Part shown: one piece after another, positions 49,840 through 59,306 of the stretch | Layout: each line of letters opens with the position of its first letter | How positions within the stretch are numbered: position 1 is the first letter of the stretch | Assembly: GCF_014851585.1 (NCBI RefSeq) | Contig: NZ_JACVAB010000002.1 | Location: forward strand, 186,001-250,000 | Source: Agrobacterium sp. AGB01 | GTDB taxonomy: Bacteria; Pseudomonadota; Alphaproteobacteria; Rhizobiales; Rhizobiaceae | Length of the DNA: 64,000 nucleotides | Direction: 5' to 3' | Program-made: the position numbers and the translations under genes | Notes under the pieces: generated by a model | Told to the model about the DNA's origin: nothing | Databases searched by the model: none | Seen by the model: the letters and a program-made list of their open reading frames with translations, nothing else

Positions 49840-50856
49840 TTATCTATCCGACGACGGTGCGAATGGATTGACCTGAGGTGCGGTGCGCGAAGGCGCTGCA
49901 GGGCGTGGCCGTGGTTCCGGCTGGCGTTGTGTGCCGTCGCTGCCGAACACTTCTTTGGCAATTGCGCCGATGCCGCCCAGTGAACCGATCAGCGCCGAGG
50001 CTTCCATCGGCATCAGCACGATCTTGGCGTTGTTGGCAGTCCCGATGTCCGACAGGGCTTCGGTGTATTTCTGCGCAATGAAGTAGTTGATGGCATGTAC
50101 ATCACCCGCAGCAATGGCCTCCGACACCATGCGGGTCGCCTTGGCTTCCGCTTCGGCAAGGCGTTCGCGGGCTTCAGCGTCACGGAACGCTGCTTCACGC
50201 TGACCTTCCGCCTGCAGGATGGCCGACTGCTTGGAACCTTCCGCACGCAAGATCTGCGCGGCACGCGAACCTTCAGCTTCCAGAACCTGCGCACGTTTTT
50301 CGCGCTCGGCCTTCATCTGGCGGGCCATCGAATCAACCAGATCCTTCGGTGGTGCGATGTCCTTGATTTCAATGCGGGTGACCTTGATGCCCCATGGGCC
50401 AACGGCCTCATCCACGACGCGGAGCAACCGGTCATTGATGGCGTCACGGTTGGACAGCAATTCATCAAGATCCATCGAACCCATTACCGAGCGGATGTTG
50501 GTCATGGTCAGGTTCTGGATGGCATTTTCCAGATTGGAGATCTGGTAAGCGGCCTGCGCAACATTAAGAACCTGATAGAAGGCGACGGCGTCCGCAGAGA
50601 CGCTGGCGTTGTCGCGGGTAATGACTTCCTGGGTCGGAATGTCGAGCACCTGCTCCATGACGTTCATACGAGCGCCGATGGACTCGATGAAGGGTGTTAT
50701 GATGTTGAGGCCTGGTTCCAGCGTACGTGTGTAACGACCAAAGCGCTCCACCGTGTAACGGTAACCCTGTGGTACGGTTTTTATACCCGCAAACAGGACC
50801 AGAATGACCAGCGCCACCCCGACCAACACCACAATATCAAACCCTCCGAGAACCAT
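49840..50856 (-). CDS. SPFH/stomatin-like protein (QmcA type)
   Basis: 338-aa protein with an N-terminal membrane anchor (~4-27), an SPFH domain (~27-190; [20 protein letters not shown]) and a long helical, Ala/Glu-rich region (~190-270; ending [17 protein letters not shown]). A Pro-rich C-terminal tail follows. The start at 50856 has GGAGG six bases upstream; the open frame to 50874 is less likely. It forms an operon with the NfeD-like gene. Likely role is membrane-domain scaffolding; relatives bind the FtsH protease. Confidence 0.9.
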   Translation of the reverse strand: MVLGGFDIVVLVGVALVILVLFAGIKTVPQGYRYTVERFGRYTRTLEPGLNIITPFIESIGARMNVMEQVLDIPTQEVITRDNASVSADAVAFYQVLNVAQAAYQISNLENAIQNLTMTNIRSVMGSMDLDELLSNRDAINDRLLRVVDEAVGPWGIKVTRIEIKDIAPPKDLVDSMARQMKAEREKRAQVLEAEGSRAAQILRAEGSKQSAILQAEGQREAAFRDAEARERLAEAEAKATRMVSEAIAAGDVHAINYFIAQKYTEALSDIGTANNAKIVLMPMEASALIGSLGGIGAIAKEVFGSDGTQRQPEPRPRPAAPSRTAPQVNPFAPSSDR

Positions 50857-50904
50857 CGGTTCCTCCATATGCATGTTAAACTTTCCGTAGAAAGTCTTAT
50901 GCGC

Positions 50905-51939
50905 TTATACCCAGCCTTGCAATTCCCGACGCACAACTGTTTCCAGAACGCGCATGCCGTCCTCGCTGTCGTTCAGACATGGGATATGTGTGAAATGTTC
51001 GCCGCCATTATGCAGGAATATCTCCCCTGCTTCACCGGCAATTTCTTCCAGTGTTTCCAGACAATCGGAAACGAAGCCCGGGTTCATGACCGCGATGCGC
51101 TTGACGCCTTCCTGTGCCAGTTTTTCAACCGTCTTGTCGGTGTAAGGCTGCAACCATTCCTCCGGTCCGAAACGCGACTGGAATGTCAGAAGGAAGCGGT
51201 TTTTGTCCATACCCAGTTTTTCACGCAGTAAACGTGCCGTTTTTGCGCAATGACAATGGTAGGGGTCGCCTTTTTTGAAGTAGGACTGCGGAATGCCGTG
51301 GAACGAGGCAATTATCTTTTCTGGCTCCCAATCCAGTTTGGCGAGATGTGACTTCACCGAGTTGGCAAGCGCTTCAATGTAGGCGTCATCATCATGATAG
51401 GGAGGAACGGTGCGTACGGCAGGCTGCCAGCGCAGTTTCATCAGATGTTCGAATGCCTTGTCGTTAACCGTTGCCGTCGTGGAAGCGGCATATTGCGGGT
51501 AAAGCGGGAAAATCAGCAGCTTTTCGCAACCCTTGGCCTTTAGCGCGTCAATGCGCTCGGCAATGGATGGCTGGCCATAACGCATGCCCCAGTCGACAAC
51601 CACATTTGGCAGGTCGGTGAGGATCTTGCCAAGCAGATCAGACTGGTTGCGGGTATAGGTGCGCAGATAGCTTTCGTTTAGGTCCTTGTTCCAGATTTCT
51701 TCGTAAGCCTTGCCAACCTTCTGCGGGCGCTTGTTGAGCACGATGCCGTAGAGAATGGGGTACCAGTACAGGCGCGACCATTCGATGACGCGCTTGTCCG
51801 AAAGAAACTCTGCGAGATAACGGCGCATGGACCAGTAATCGGTTCCATCCGGAGTTCCGAGATTGACGAGAAGTACGCCGACCTTGCCGAAGGAAACAGG
51901 AGGGTGATCTGCCGGAATGACCGAAGTGCTGGCTGCCAT
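50905..51939 (-). CDS. hemH: Ferrochelatase
   Basis: 344-aa enzyme inserting ferrous iron into protoporphyrin IX, the last step of heme synthesis. The N-terminal VGVLLVNLGTPDGTDYWSMR, the catalytic His214 in ASFHGIPQSYF, YHCHCAKTA and FQSRFGPEEWLQPYT are all characteristic. The start at 51939 is preferred for an AGGAA site nine bases upstream, though the frame remains open to 51993. An 18-bp near-perfect palindrome lies 32 bases before this start, suggesting operator control. Next gene downstream on the same strand is the stomatin-like gene, 48 bases away. Confidence 0.94.
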   Translation of the reverse strand: MAASTSVIPADHPPVSFGKVGVLLVNLGTPDGTDYWSMRRYLAEFLSDKRVIEWSRLYWYPILYGIVLNKRPQKVGKAYEEIWNKDLNESYLRTYTRNQSDLLGKILTDLPNVVVDWGMRYGQPSIAERIDALKAKGCEKLLIFPLYPQYAASTTATVNDKAFEHLMKLRWQPAVRTVPPYHDDDAYIEALANSVKSHLAKLDWEPEKIIASFHGIPQSYFKKGDPYHCHCAKTARLLREKLGMDKNRFLLTFQSRFGPEEWLQPYTDKTVEKLAQEGVKRIAVMNPGFVSDCLETLEEIAGEAGEIFLHNGGEHFTHIPCLNDSEDGMRVLETVVRRELQGWV

Positions 51940-51970
51940 ATATAAATTCCTGAACATCAATAGGTTGTGT

Positions 51971-51988
51971 GCAATACGTTCGTATTGC
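51971..51988. promoter_or_regulatory. Palindromic operator candidate upstream of hemH
   Basis: GCAATACG-TT-CGTATTGC, an 8-2-8 perfect inverted repeat 32-49 bases before the hemH start. The position suits repressor binding or a leader hairpin. It does not match the Irr, RirA or Fur-type sequences I know. Confidence 0.45.
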
Positions 51989-52135
51989 TTCAACGGTTCA
52001 CTCTTCTAACGGAAAATGGTTCACCGTGAACATCTTCCAGAATTGCTTTTCGCCTCCCATAAAAGGGCAGGTGGCGGTTATTGATATGACATATGTCAAA
52101 TAATTCCGGTTTTTCATATATTTATAGAGCTGTAC

Positions 52136-52166
52136 AAAACAAAAGCCGGCCCATGAAGGGCCGGCT
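52136..52166 (-). terminator. Rho-independent terminator of the nucleotidase gene
   Basis: AGCCGGCCC-TTCAT-GGGCCGGCT on the minus strand followed by TTTGTTTTG, starting 31 bases after the stop codon. Confidence 0.88.
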
Positions 52167-52196
52167 GTGTCATGTGCGGCAAATTGTCTTTGCTGC

Positions 52197-54113
52197 TTAG
52201 TTCTTGCCTGGCAGTTCCAGCTCGGCGCCAACCTCGATGTGGTTTGGACGCTTCAGCGCATTGGCTTCGGCAATCTTTGTCCACAGCGTGCCGTCACCGT
52301 ATTTTTCAACGGCGATCTTCCAAAGCGAGTCGCCCTTGGTGACGACATACTTGGCAAGGTTTTCAGCGGTTGCTGCCGGCGCAGTTGCCGCAGGTGCTGT
52401 TGCAGCAGGGGCCGGAGCCGCAGGTGCTGTCGCAGCTGGAGCAGGGGCAGCCGGTGCGGCAGCAGTTGCAGGAGCAGCTTCCTTGGCAGGAGCAACATAG
52501 TCAGCAGGGGTTACGTCGGTGATACGGCCGTCTGTTGCAGGCTTGTACGGGTTGTTTGCCGTCAGGTAGGCTGCAACGGAATCTTCAAGGCTTGGCCCGA
52601 AATCGTAAGGATTGATCGCCTTGCTTGCGAATACCTTGTAGCCGTCACCGCCCGAACGCATGTAATTGTTTGAAACGACGCCATAAACCTTGTCGTTATC
52701 CAGCGGTACGAAGGCATCGCCTTCCTTGACTTCAATGGAAACCACACGGCTGCCGGGTGCCTTGGAGCGGTCGAAGGAGTATTTCAGACCGGCAACCTGT
52801 GCGAAGCGGCCTGCACCTTCTTCGATCTGGCCTGCGCCATTTTCAAGTGCTTCCTTGATGTCGGAGCCCTTGAGCTGGAAGGTGGCCACCGAGTTCTGGA
52901 ATGGCAGAACCGTCAGCACTTCGCCCATGGTGATGGTGCCAGAGTCGATGGAGGCACGCAGACCACCGCCGTTCTGGATGGCAATCGAGATGCCCTGATC
53001 CTTCACGCGGTCGAGCAGCGCATCCGACACCAGGTTGCCCATGGTGCATTCCTTGGCGCGGCAAACTTCACGCGAGCCATCGATGCTTTCCGTGGTCGAG
53101 CCGATTTCCTTTTTCTTCAGCTCTTCAAGCGGCTGTGCCAGTTCCGAAACGCGGGTCACGTAGCCGGCATCAGGGGTAACCGATGCGTCGAGCAGCTTTG
53201 GTGCGCCTTCCCAAGACTTGACGACGCCGTTGTCATCGAAGGTTACCTTGAGGTCGCCAAGATACTTGGAATAGGCATAAGCCGTGACGATTGGAACTTC
53301 GACGCCCGATGGGTTCTTGACCAGTGTCGGATAAGGGCCGGCGGCCTTATCATCCGTGCTGGACAGAAGTGTGTGGCTGTGGCCGCCGACGATAACGTCG
53401 ATGCCATCAACTTCCTTGGCGATTTCCTGATCCTTGACGTAACCGACATGCGACAGAAGCACGATCTTGTTGACGCCCTGATCCTGAATTTCCTTTACCG
53501 CGCCCTTGAGGTAGGAAATTTCATCGGCAAACAGGATTTTGTCGCCTGGCGAAGAGGTTTCATCCGTGTCTGTGGCCAGAACGGAAACAACAGCAACTTT
53601 CTCGCCGCCCATTTCCTTGATGACATAACCCTTGAACTTGTCCTTCAGGATGGAGCTGTCACCCGCCATGGTGTTGCCAGAGATGATCGGGAATTTCAGG
53701 GCGTCGATAAATTTCAGCAGTTCTTCAGGGCCATCATCAAATTCGTGGTTGCCGATGGCCATGGCGTCAAAACCGATGCCATTCATGAATTCGGCAACTG
53801 GGCCACTTTTATATTGTGTGTAAAACAGGGAGCCCTGGAACTGGTCGCCAGCATCGAGAACGAGCGTGTTGGCGTTGCCGAGTTCGCCACGGCGAGCGTC
53901 AATGGCGCCTTTTACGCGTGCGATGCCGCCAAAGCATTCATTCTTGGCTGCTTCACTTTCAGAGCAAGTCGAATCGAATTTATTGATCGCTTCGATGCGT
54001 GAATGCAGGTCATTGATATGGAGGATGTTGAGTTCGTAATCGGCAAAGGCGGCGCTTGTCGACAGCGTAACAACCGATGCGGCCAGCAAGCCGAGTTTTG
54101 TAAGTCTGTGCAT
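52197..54113 (-). CDS. Periplasmic 5'-nucleotidase/UshA-like protein with C-terminal LysM
   Basis: 638-aa exported protein. A signal peptide covers residues ~1-24. The metallophosphatase domain has LHINDLHSR, LDAGDQFQGS, GNHEFDDG and VGGHSHTLL; the C-terminal 5'-nucleotidase domain has IQNGGGLRASIDSG and GEVLTVLPFQNS. An Ala/Pro/Thr-rich linker (~541-585) with near-repeated units then leads to a LysM domain (~588-636; VVTKGDSLWKIAVEKYGDGT) that would bind peptidoglycan. It probably releases phosphate and nucleosides from extracellular nucleotides while tethered to the wall. The start at 54113 has AGGAGAG upstream; the frame is open to 54149. Confidence 0.9.
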   Translation of the reverse strand: MHRLTKLGLLAASVVTLSTSAAFADYELNILHINDLHSRIEAINKFDSTCSESEAAKNECFGGIARVKGAIDARRGELGNANTLVLDAGDQFQGSLFYTQYKSGPVAEFMNGIGFDAMAIGNHEFDDGPEELLKFIDALKFPIISGNTMAGDSSILKDKFKGYVIKEMGGEKVAVVSVLATDTDETSSPGDKILFADEISYLKGAVKEIQDQGVNKIVLLSHVGYVKDQEIAKEVDGIDVIVGGHSHTLLSSTDDKAAGPYPTLVKNPSGVEVPIVTAYAYSKYLGDLKVTFDDNGVVKSWEGAPKLLDASVTPDAGYVTRVSELAQPLEELKKKEIGSTTESIDGSREVCRAKECTMGNLVSDALLDRVKDQGISIAIQNGGGLRASIDSGTITMGEVLTVLPFQNSVATFQLKGSDIKEALENGAGQIEEGAGRFAQVAGLKYSFDRSKAPGSRVVSIEVKEGDAFVPLDNDKVYGVVSNNYMRSGGDGYKVFASKAINPYDFGPSLEDSVAAYLTANNPYKPATDGRITDVTPADYVAPAKEAAPATAAAPAAPAPAATAPAAPAPAATAPAATAPAATAENLAKYVVTKGDSLWKIAVEKYGDGTLWTKIAEANALKRPNHIEVGAELELPGKN

Positions 54114-54309
54114 TTTTCTCTCCTGTATCAATACGATATGAACGGCCACCTCATTTTGCAGAGGCCGCTAATGTCTCATGAGCTGTTCACCCGAAGCAGA
54201 TGTTTCCATTTGGCCGCACGAACTGCAAGCTAAATTGTGACACAGCTTTTCCTTGCGAACACACTTCTCATGCGCGCACTCTTTAAACCGTAAATATAAC
54301 AGGAATGAA

Positions 54310-54678
54310 TCAGCCCTGACGGGACAGAGAAAACTGATTGTTGCTATCCGTGGTGCAGTTCAGCTGAGACTGAGAAACCATGGCGCAATTAACCTTCGAC
54401 TGGGTGTTACGCAGCAGCGAAGTCATGTTGATTTCGATCAGGGTCGGCGAAATCATGCTGTAGTTGCCGGAAGCCAGCAGCGTATTGCTGTCGGTCGAAT
54501 GGGTGGAGAATGTTCCGTTCTGGAAGGTCGACACAATACCGTTGCGATCCACCCAGCGGCCATCAACAGCAGGTCCCCGTGGTGCGGCCGGAGCCATCGA
54601 ACGCGGGGGCGGTGCGGAAACGCACGATGCCAATGTTATGGAAACCAGGCCCAGAGCAATACCGGTCTTGATCTTCAT
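54310..54678 (-). CDS. omp10: Outer-membrane lipoprotein Omp10
   Basis: 122-aa lipoprotein closely resembling Brucella Omp10. The lipobox LASC ends at Cys19, and the mature part has [18 protein letters not shown] and [20 protein letters not shown], with a conserved Cys pair. AGGGAG lies upstream of the ATG at 54678; the longer frame to 54777 is rejected. In Brucella this is an exposed minor outer-membrane protein and antigen (also called MinorOMP). It lies about 200 bases upstream of the nucleotidase gene on the same strand. Confidence 0.9.
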   Translation of the reverse strand: MKIKTGIALGLVSITLASCVSAPPPRSMAPAAPRGPAVDGRWVDRNGIVSTFQNGTFSTHSTDSNTLLASGNYSMISPTLIEINMTSLLRNTQSKVNCAMVSQSQLNCTTDSNNQFSLSRQG

Positions 54679-54874
54679 GCGTAAACTCCCTGCGATTCGA
54701 TATTTATGGTGTGAAAACATGCCGTGAAGAATGGCGCGTTGCAAGGATGCATTGGTTTCAATCACGTCAAACAACAATAGATTTCAGATATGCGTTGCAC
54801 AAAAACTCGCATCTTCGCAGATCCACAGTCGGTAAATGCGCAGCGCGCGAAATCGTTGCTTCGTTTCTTGCGTG

Positions 54875-55543
54875 CTAAATCAGCTGTGCTGGAATAAGGC
54901 CGTACACCGAATTGCCAACGAAAATACGTCGTCCCTGCAGGTCGTCCAGCTTGAGCGCCTGACCACGTGCCCGTCGTTCTCTTATCAAATCGGCGCGCAG
55001 CACGCCGGGCAGAATGCCACTGTCCAGCGGTGGGGTCAGCAATTGGCCTTCGCTATCTTCGACAAACAGGCTGGTGGAAGAGCCTTCGCATGCCTCACCC
55101 CGTTCATTCAGCAACAAAACCTCGTCTGCTTCAGAAATCGGGAATTCTGCACGCGCGGTTTCATAAGGCTCACGGCGGGATGACTTGTGACGATAAAACG
55201 TGTCGCTGGAGTCCAGCCGTGTTTTGTTGGCAACTTTCAATTTCCAGACGGTACCTTCAGGCAGAACCTGTAGGTCTGAGGTGGTGATGTCCAATTGTCC
55301 CTTGTAGTTCATCACAAGGCTGACCCTGAGGGCTGCCTCTCCGGCAACGCTTTTTTCCAACGTCTTCTGGGCATCGACTGGCTGGCGGAAACCAAGCGCA
55401 TCGGCTGACCGGGCCAGGCGGCGAAGATGCTGCTCCAGACGCTGAAAGCCGGTTTGCGGCTCCCATCGCAGGGTTTCCATCAAGGTCAGATCGACTGGTT
55501 TGCGTTTCATCGCTGTTTCATCCGCTTGCCAAAACGTGTTCAT
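54875..55543 (-). CDS. Aminotransferase class IV family protein (PabC-like)
   Basis: About 222 aa of the fold-type IV PLP family that includes aminodeoxychorismate lyase and branched-chain aminotransferases. The N-terminal LMETLRWEPQTGFQRLEQHL, the lysine-containing FYRHKSSRREPYE and LNERGEACEGSSTSLFVE, SGILPGVLR are typical of the PabC-like subgroup. The start is unsettled: GTG 55549, ATG 55543 or ATG 55510 (MKRKPVDLTL), the last being closest to where similarity starts. If it is PabC, it makes 4-aminobenzoate for folate; no pabA/pabB is adjacent. Confidence 0.8.
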   Translation of the reverse strand: MNTFWQADETAMKRKPVDLTLMETLRWEPQTGFQRLEQHLRRLARSADALGFRQPVDAQKTLEKSVAGEAALRVSLVMNYKGQLDITTSDLQVLPEGTVWKLKVANKTRLDSSDTFYRHKSSRREPYETARAEFPISEADEVLLLNERGEACEGSSTSLFVEDSEGQLLTPPLDSGILPGVLRADLIRERRARGQALKLDDLQGRRIFVGNSVYGLIPAQLI

Positions 55544-55603
55544 CCCCACTGGCGCGGGGACGAATTTTCATACGTATTCAGGACTATGAAGCTTGCCCGA
55601 AAT

Positions 55604-57469
55604 TTAAGGATTTTCGGCTTTGTCGAGAACTTCCAGTTCATCGATCAATTCTTCGATCATCGACAGGCCCTTGCTCCAGAAGGACGGATCGGTCGCATCA
55701 AGACCGAAAGGCTTCAAAAGTTCTGAATGGTGTTTTGTACCGCCAGCCTTGAGCAGCGCGAAATATTTGTCCTGAAAACCCTCATCCGCATTACGGTAGA
55801 CCGCATAGAGCGAGTTCACGAGGCAATCGCCAAAGGCATAGGCGTAGACATAGAAGGGTGAATGGATGAAGTGTGGGATATAAGCCCACCAGCTTTCATA
55901 GCCTTCCGAAATGCGAATAGCCGGACCGAGGCTTTCTGCCTGCACCGACAGCCACAATTCGCCGATCTGCTCTGAGGTCAGTTCACCGTCTTTTCTGGCG
56001 GTGTGGACCTTTCGCTCAAATTCATAAAAAGCGATCTGTCTCACGACGGTGTTGATCATGTCTTCCACCTTACGCGCGAGCATGGCCTTGCGCTCGCGCT
56101 TGTCGGTGGTGTTTTTCAATAGAGTGCGGAAGGTCAGCATTTCGCCAAAGACGGATGCGGTTTCCGCCAGTGTCAGCGGTGTGGAGCACATCAGTGCGCC
56201 CTGTTCGCCGGCCAGTACCTGATGCACGCCGTGACCAAGCTCGTGGGCCAGGGTCATGACGTCGCGTGGTTTTCCAAGATAGTTGACCAGGACATATGGG
56301 TGGGCAGAAGGAACTGTCGGATGGGCAAATGCACCCGGTGCCTTGCCGGGGCGGGCAGGCGCATCTATCCATTGTTCATCGAAGAAACGAGCGGCGATTG
56401 TGGCCATTTCCGGCGCAAAGTCGCCGTAAGCGGTCAAAACAGTGTCCTTTGCTTCACTCCACGAAATCAGCGTGTTGGAGGTGTCGGGCAGGGGCGCATT
56501 GCGATCCCAATATTCCATCTGTTCCATGCCAAGCCACTTGGCTTTCATCGCGTAATAACGGTGGGACAGACGGGGATAAGCCTGCTGAACAGCTGCTGCC
56601 AGTGCGTCAACTACTTCGCGCTCGACGCGGTTGGCGAGGTGGCGGCTGTCGGCAATATCATCAAACTTGCGCCAGCGGTCGGAGATGTCCTTATCCTTGG
56701 CCAGCGTATTGGTGATCAGCGTGAAGATACGGATGTTCTTGGAGAATGTGCCGCTCAGCGCCTTGGCGGCCTTGGCGCGGGTTTCTGCTTCCGGGTCCTG
56801 CAAAAGGTTGAGCGTGGCTTCCAACGGCAGTTCTGCGCCGTCAATGTCGAAGCGCAGTTCGGCCATGGTCTCGTCGAACAGGCGATTGAAGGCTGCAGCG
56901 CTGGTCATCGACTTTTCAAGCAACAGCTGCTCCAGCTTGTCATCCAGTTGGTGCGGCTTGTCCTTACGCAGATCTACCAGCCATGGGCGGTAGTGACCGG
57001 CAACCGTGTCGTTCTGCATGGCGCTTTCAAGCGTTGCGTCATCAAGCCGGTTCAGCTCCAACGTAAAGAACAGCAAATGTGCGGAGATGTCGGTGAGCTT
57101 GGATTGTGTGTCGCCATACAGCTTGCCATTGGCGGGGTTTGCCGTGTCGGCAAAATAGGTGAGACCGGCAAAAGAGCCAATCTTGCCGAGCAGATCATCC
57201 AGCGCCTCATATTCTCGCAGCGCCTGACCAATGCCTTCGTTGCCGGTCTTGGCTGCCGCCTGTTCCAGCTTGCCTTTCCATTTATCTTCAAATGCCTTGG
57301 CATCTGATGCTGATTTTTCGATGTCCTGCTTCAGTGCGGCAGAATCTGCCGAAGGATAAAGATCAGACAATTTCCAGACAGGAAGTTCTCCAAGGGCTGG
57401 ATCGAATGCCTGCCCACCTGCAACCGAAGTCGAGAACGTGCGGTGGTTGCCTTGCGTCGGAAATGTCAT
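55604..57469 (-). CDS. pepF: Oligoendopeptidase F (M3 family)
   Basis: 621-aa cytoplasmic zinc metallopeptidase of the PepF type, cutting short peptides. The HExxH zinc motif is in LAHELGHGVHQ (~405-415), with the third zinc ligand in the following LAETASVFGE segment. The N-terminal helical region (~40-210) is typical of M3B enzymes. The gene is alone on its strand between two intergenic gaps. Function likely peptide recycling. Confidence 0.93.
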   Translation of the reverse strand: MTFPTQGNHRTFSTSVAGGQAFDPALGELPVWKLSDLYPSADSAALKQDIEKSASDAKAFEDKWKGKLEQAAAKTGNEGIGQALREYEALDDLLGKIGSFAGLTYFADTANPANGKLYGDTQSKLTDISAHLLFFTLELNRLDDATLESAMQNDTVAGHYRPWLVDLRKDKPHQLDDKLEQLLLEKSMTSAAAFNRLFDETMAELRFDIDGAELPLEATLNLLQDPEAETRAKAAKALSGTFSKNIRIFTLITNTLAKDKDISDRWRKFDDIADSRHLANRVEREVVDALAAAVQQAYPRLSHRYYAMKAKWLGMEQMEYWDRNAPLPDTSNTLISWSEAKDTVLTAYGDFAPEMATIAARFFDEQWIDAPARPGKAPGAFAHPTVPSAHPYVLVNYLGKPRDVMTLAHELGHGVHQVLAGEQGALMCSTPLTLAETASVFGEMLTFRTLLKNTTDKRERKAMLARKVEDMINTVVRQIAFYEFERKVHTARKDGELTSEQIGELWLSVQAESLGPAIRISEGYESWWAYIPHFIHSPFYVYAYAFGDCLVNSLYAVYRNADEGFQDKYFALLKAGGTKHHSELLKPFGLDATDPSFWSKGLSMIEELIDELEVLDKAENP

Positions 57470-57638
57470 TTTCTGTCCTCATCAGCTGTGCATCTCACAA
57501 AATTTCGCCTCTTGTTTCCCCCGGCAATCGATAAAATGCAAGCAATTCTCAAAACTGGATGTTCAAGCCTTTTGTGCAAGTGTGAGATCAAAGGGTCTGC
57601 ATGAAGTGGGTCCATAAACCGGAAACCGGGAGCCCAAG

Positions 57639-59201
57639 ATGATCGCGCAAATTCTCGTTATCGATGACGATCCAGTTCAGCGCCGCCTGCTCAAAAACGC
57701 GGTTGAACGTTATGGCCATGCCGCCATGATCGCCGAAAACGGCAGAGCCGGTCTCGAACTGCTCAAGCAGCATAGCGGCGAAATCAGCGTTGTCGTACTT
57801 GATCTCATGATGCCGGAAATGGACGGGCTTTCCTTCCTCAAGGCGATCAGCGAACAGGGTATCGATGTGCCAGTGGTCGTTCAGACCGGGCAGGGAGGCA
57901 TTGATACCGTCGTTCAGGCCATGCGCGCAGGTGCGTTTGATTTTGTGGTGAAGCCGGTTTCACCCGAACGTATTGGTGCGGCCATTGCCAATGCCCTGAA
58001 GCTTGATCAGCGTGAAGCAAAGGCCCGAACAGGCCGTCGCAGCCGTCATCACGCGGTTGGCTTTAATGATATCGTATCGGCAAGCCCTGCCATGTTGCGT
58101 GTCGTCGAACTGGCGCAGCGTGCAGCGCAGTCCAATATTCCTGTTGTGCTGGAAGGTGAATCCGGCGTCGGCAAGGAAATGGTGGCGCGTGCCATCCAGT
58201 CGGCCGGTGATCGCGCTGGCAAACCATTTATTACCGTCAATTGCGGTGCGATTCCGCAAAATCTGGTTGAGAGCATTCTGTTCGGTCACGAAAAGGGTGC
58301 CTTCACTGGCGCGACCGAAAAACATGTTGGCAAGTTCATGGAAGCCGACGGTGGCACGTTGTTCCTCGACGAGATTGGCGATCTGCCGCTTGAAGTGCAG
58401 GTCAAGCTGCTGCGCGCCGTGCAGCAGGGAGAAATCGAGACCGTCGGTTCCGCAAAGGTACAGAAGGTCAATGTTCGCCTGATTTCGGCAACCAACAAGA
58501 ACCTAATTGAAGAGGTGAAAGAAGGGCGTTTCCGCGAGGACCTCTATTACCGTCTCAATGTGTTCCCCATCACCATTCCAGCATTGCGTCGTCGCAAGGA
58601 AGATATTCCATATCTGGCGCGCGTGTTCGCAGAGCGTTTTTCGGCTGAACAGAAACTGCCACATGCCATGGGCGTTAACGCCAGTGCGCTTGCGCTGCTG
58701 ACGGCTTACGATTGGCCGGGTAATATTCGCCAGCTTGAAAATGCGATTTTCCGCGCTGTTGTTCTGGCGCAGGGCGATGAATTGACGGAAGACGATTTCC
58801 CGCAGATTGCACTGCAGATGCCGGAATTTGCGTCATCCGACGAGTTGCATGACCTTAGCCATCGTATCAGCGACCGCATGTTGCTGACCACGCCGGCGCC
58901 GGAACCGCGCCCGATGTCGCGCACGCCTGATATCCTTTCTGTGATGGAGGCTTTCTCCGCCGAAGACAGCCAATCCTCCCCTGTTTTTTCAGGTGGCAAC
59001 CTCATTTCCAGCGTTGATGACAATGGAAATGTCCGCAAATTGGCCGACATTGAGGAGGAATTGATCCGTTTTGCCTTAAGATTTTATCGTGGTCAGATGA
59101 GTCAAGTTGCCAGAAAACTGGGGATTGGACGTTCCACGCTTTATCGCAAACTGAAGGATTATGGCATCGATCCGGACGATCCACTCAACGAAGCTGCTTA
59201 A
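57639..59201 (+). CDS. NtrC-family sigma-54-dependent response regulator
   Basis: 520 aa. Receiver domain (~1-120) with phosphoacceptor Asp55 in VVVLDLMMPEMDG. The AAA+ sigma-54 interaction domain (~150-385) has Walker A GESGVGKE (173-180), the GAFTGA loop (220-225) and GGTLFLDEIGD. A variable linker (~395-465) follows, and a Fis-type helix-turn-helix occupies ~480-512 (SQVARKLGIGRSTLYRKLKD). All catalytic and sigma-54-contact motifs look intact. No histidine kinase gene is near, so it is an orphan regulator. The DUF882 gene 105 bases downstream is a candidate cotranscribed partner or target. Confidence 0.93.
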   Translation: MIAQILVIDDDPVQRRLLKNAVERYGHAAMIAENGRAGLELLKQHSGEISVVVLDLMMPEMDGLSFLKAISEQGIDVPVVVQTGQGGIDTVVQAMRAGAFDFVVKPVSPERIGAAIANALKLDQREAKARTGRRSRHHAVGFNDIVSASPAMLRVVELAQRAAQSNIPVVLEGESGVGKEMVARAIQSAGDRAGKPFITVNCGAIPQNLVESILFGHEKGAFTGATEKHVGKFMEADGGTLFLDEIGDLPLEVQVKLLRAVQQGEIETVGSAKVQKVNVRLISATNKNLIEEVKEGRFREDLYYRLNVFPITIPALRRRKEDIPYLARVFAERFSAEQKLPHAMGVNASALALLTAYDWPGNIRQLENAIFRAVVLAQGDELTEDDFPQIALQMPEFASSDELHDLSHRISDRMLLTTPAPEPRPMSRTPDILSVMEAFSAEDSQSSPVFSGGNLISSVDDNGNVRKLADIEEELIRFALRFYRGQMSQVARKLGIGRSTLYRKLKDYGIDPDDPLNEAA

Positions 59202-59306
59202 AAACCAATGACTTCTTGCGTTAACCGTCAGTCAAGGATATTCCCTTACCATCTGTAAACCTCTTATTAGCGTACTATTCACTATAAAGAGGAAGGTTGT
59301 ATATGT

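Noticed and set aside
51998..52231. 77-aa minus-strand frame before hemH
   Set aside because: It spans the nucleotidase terminator and the palindrome TGACATATGTCA. Its composition is not convincing, although the last 20 codons begin with an ATG and could be a leader peptide.
52360..52490. Short tandem GC-rich repeats as a possible mobile or CRISPR-like repeat
   Set aside because: They encode the Ala/Pro/Thr linker of the nucleotidase-LysM protein and stay in frame, so this is a coding low-complexity repeat.
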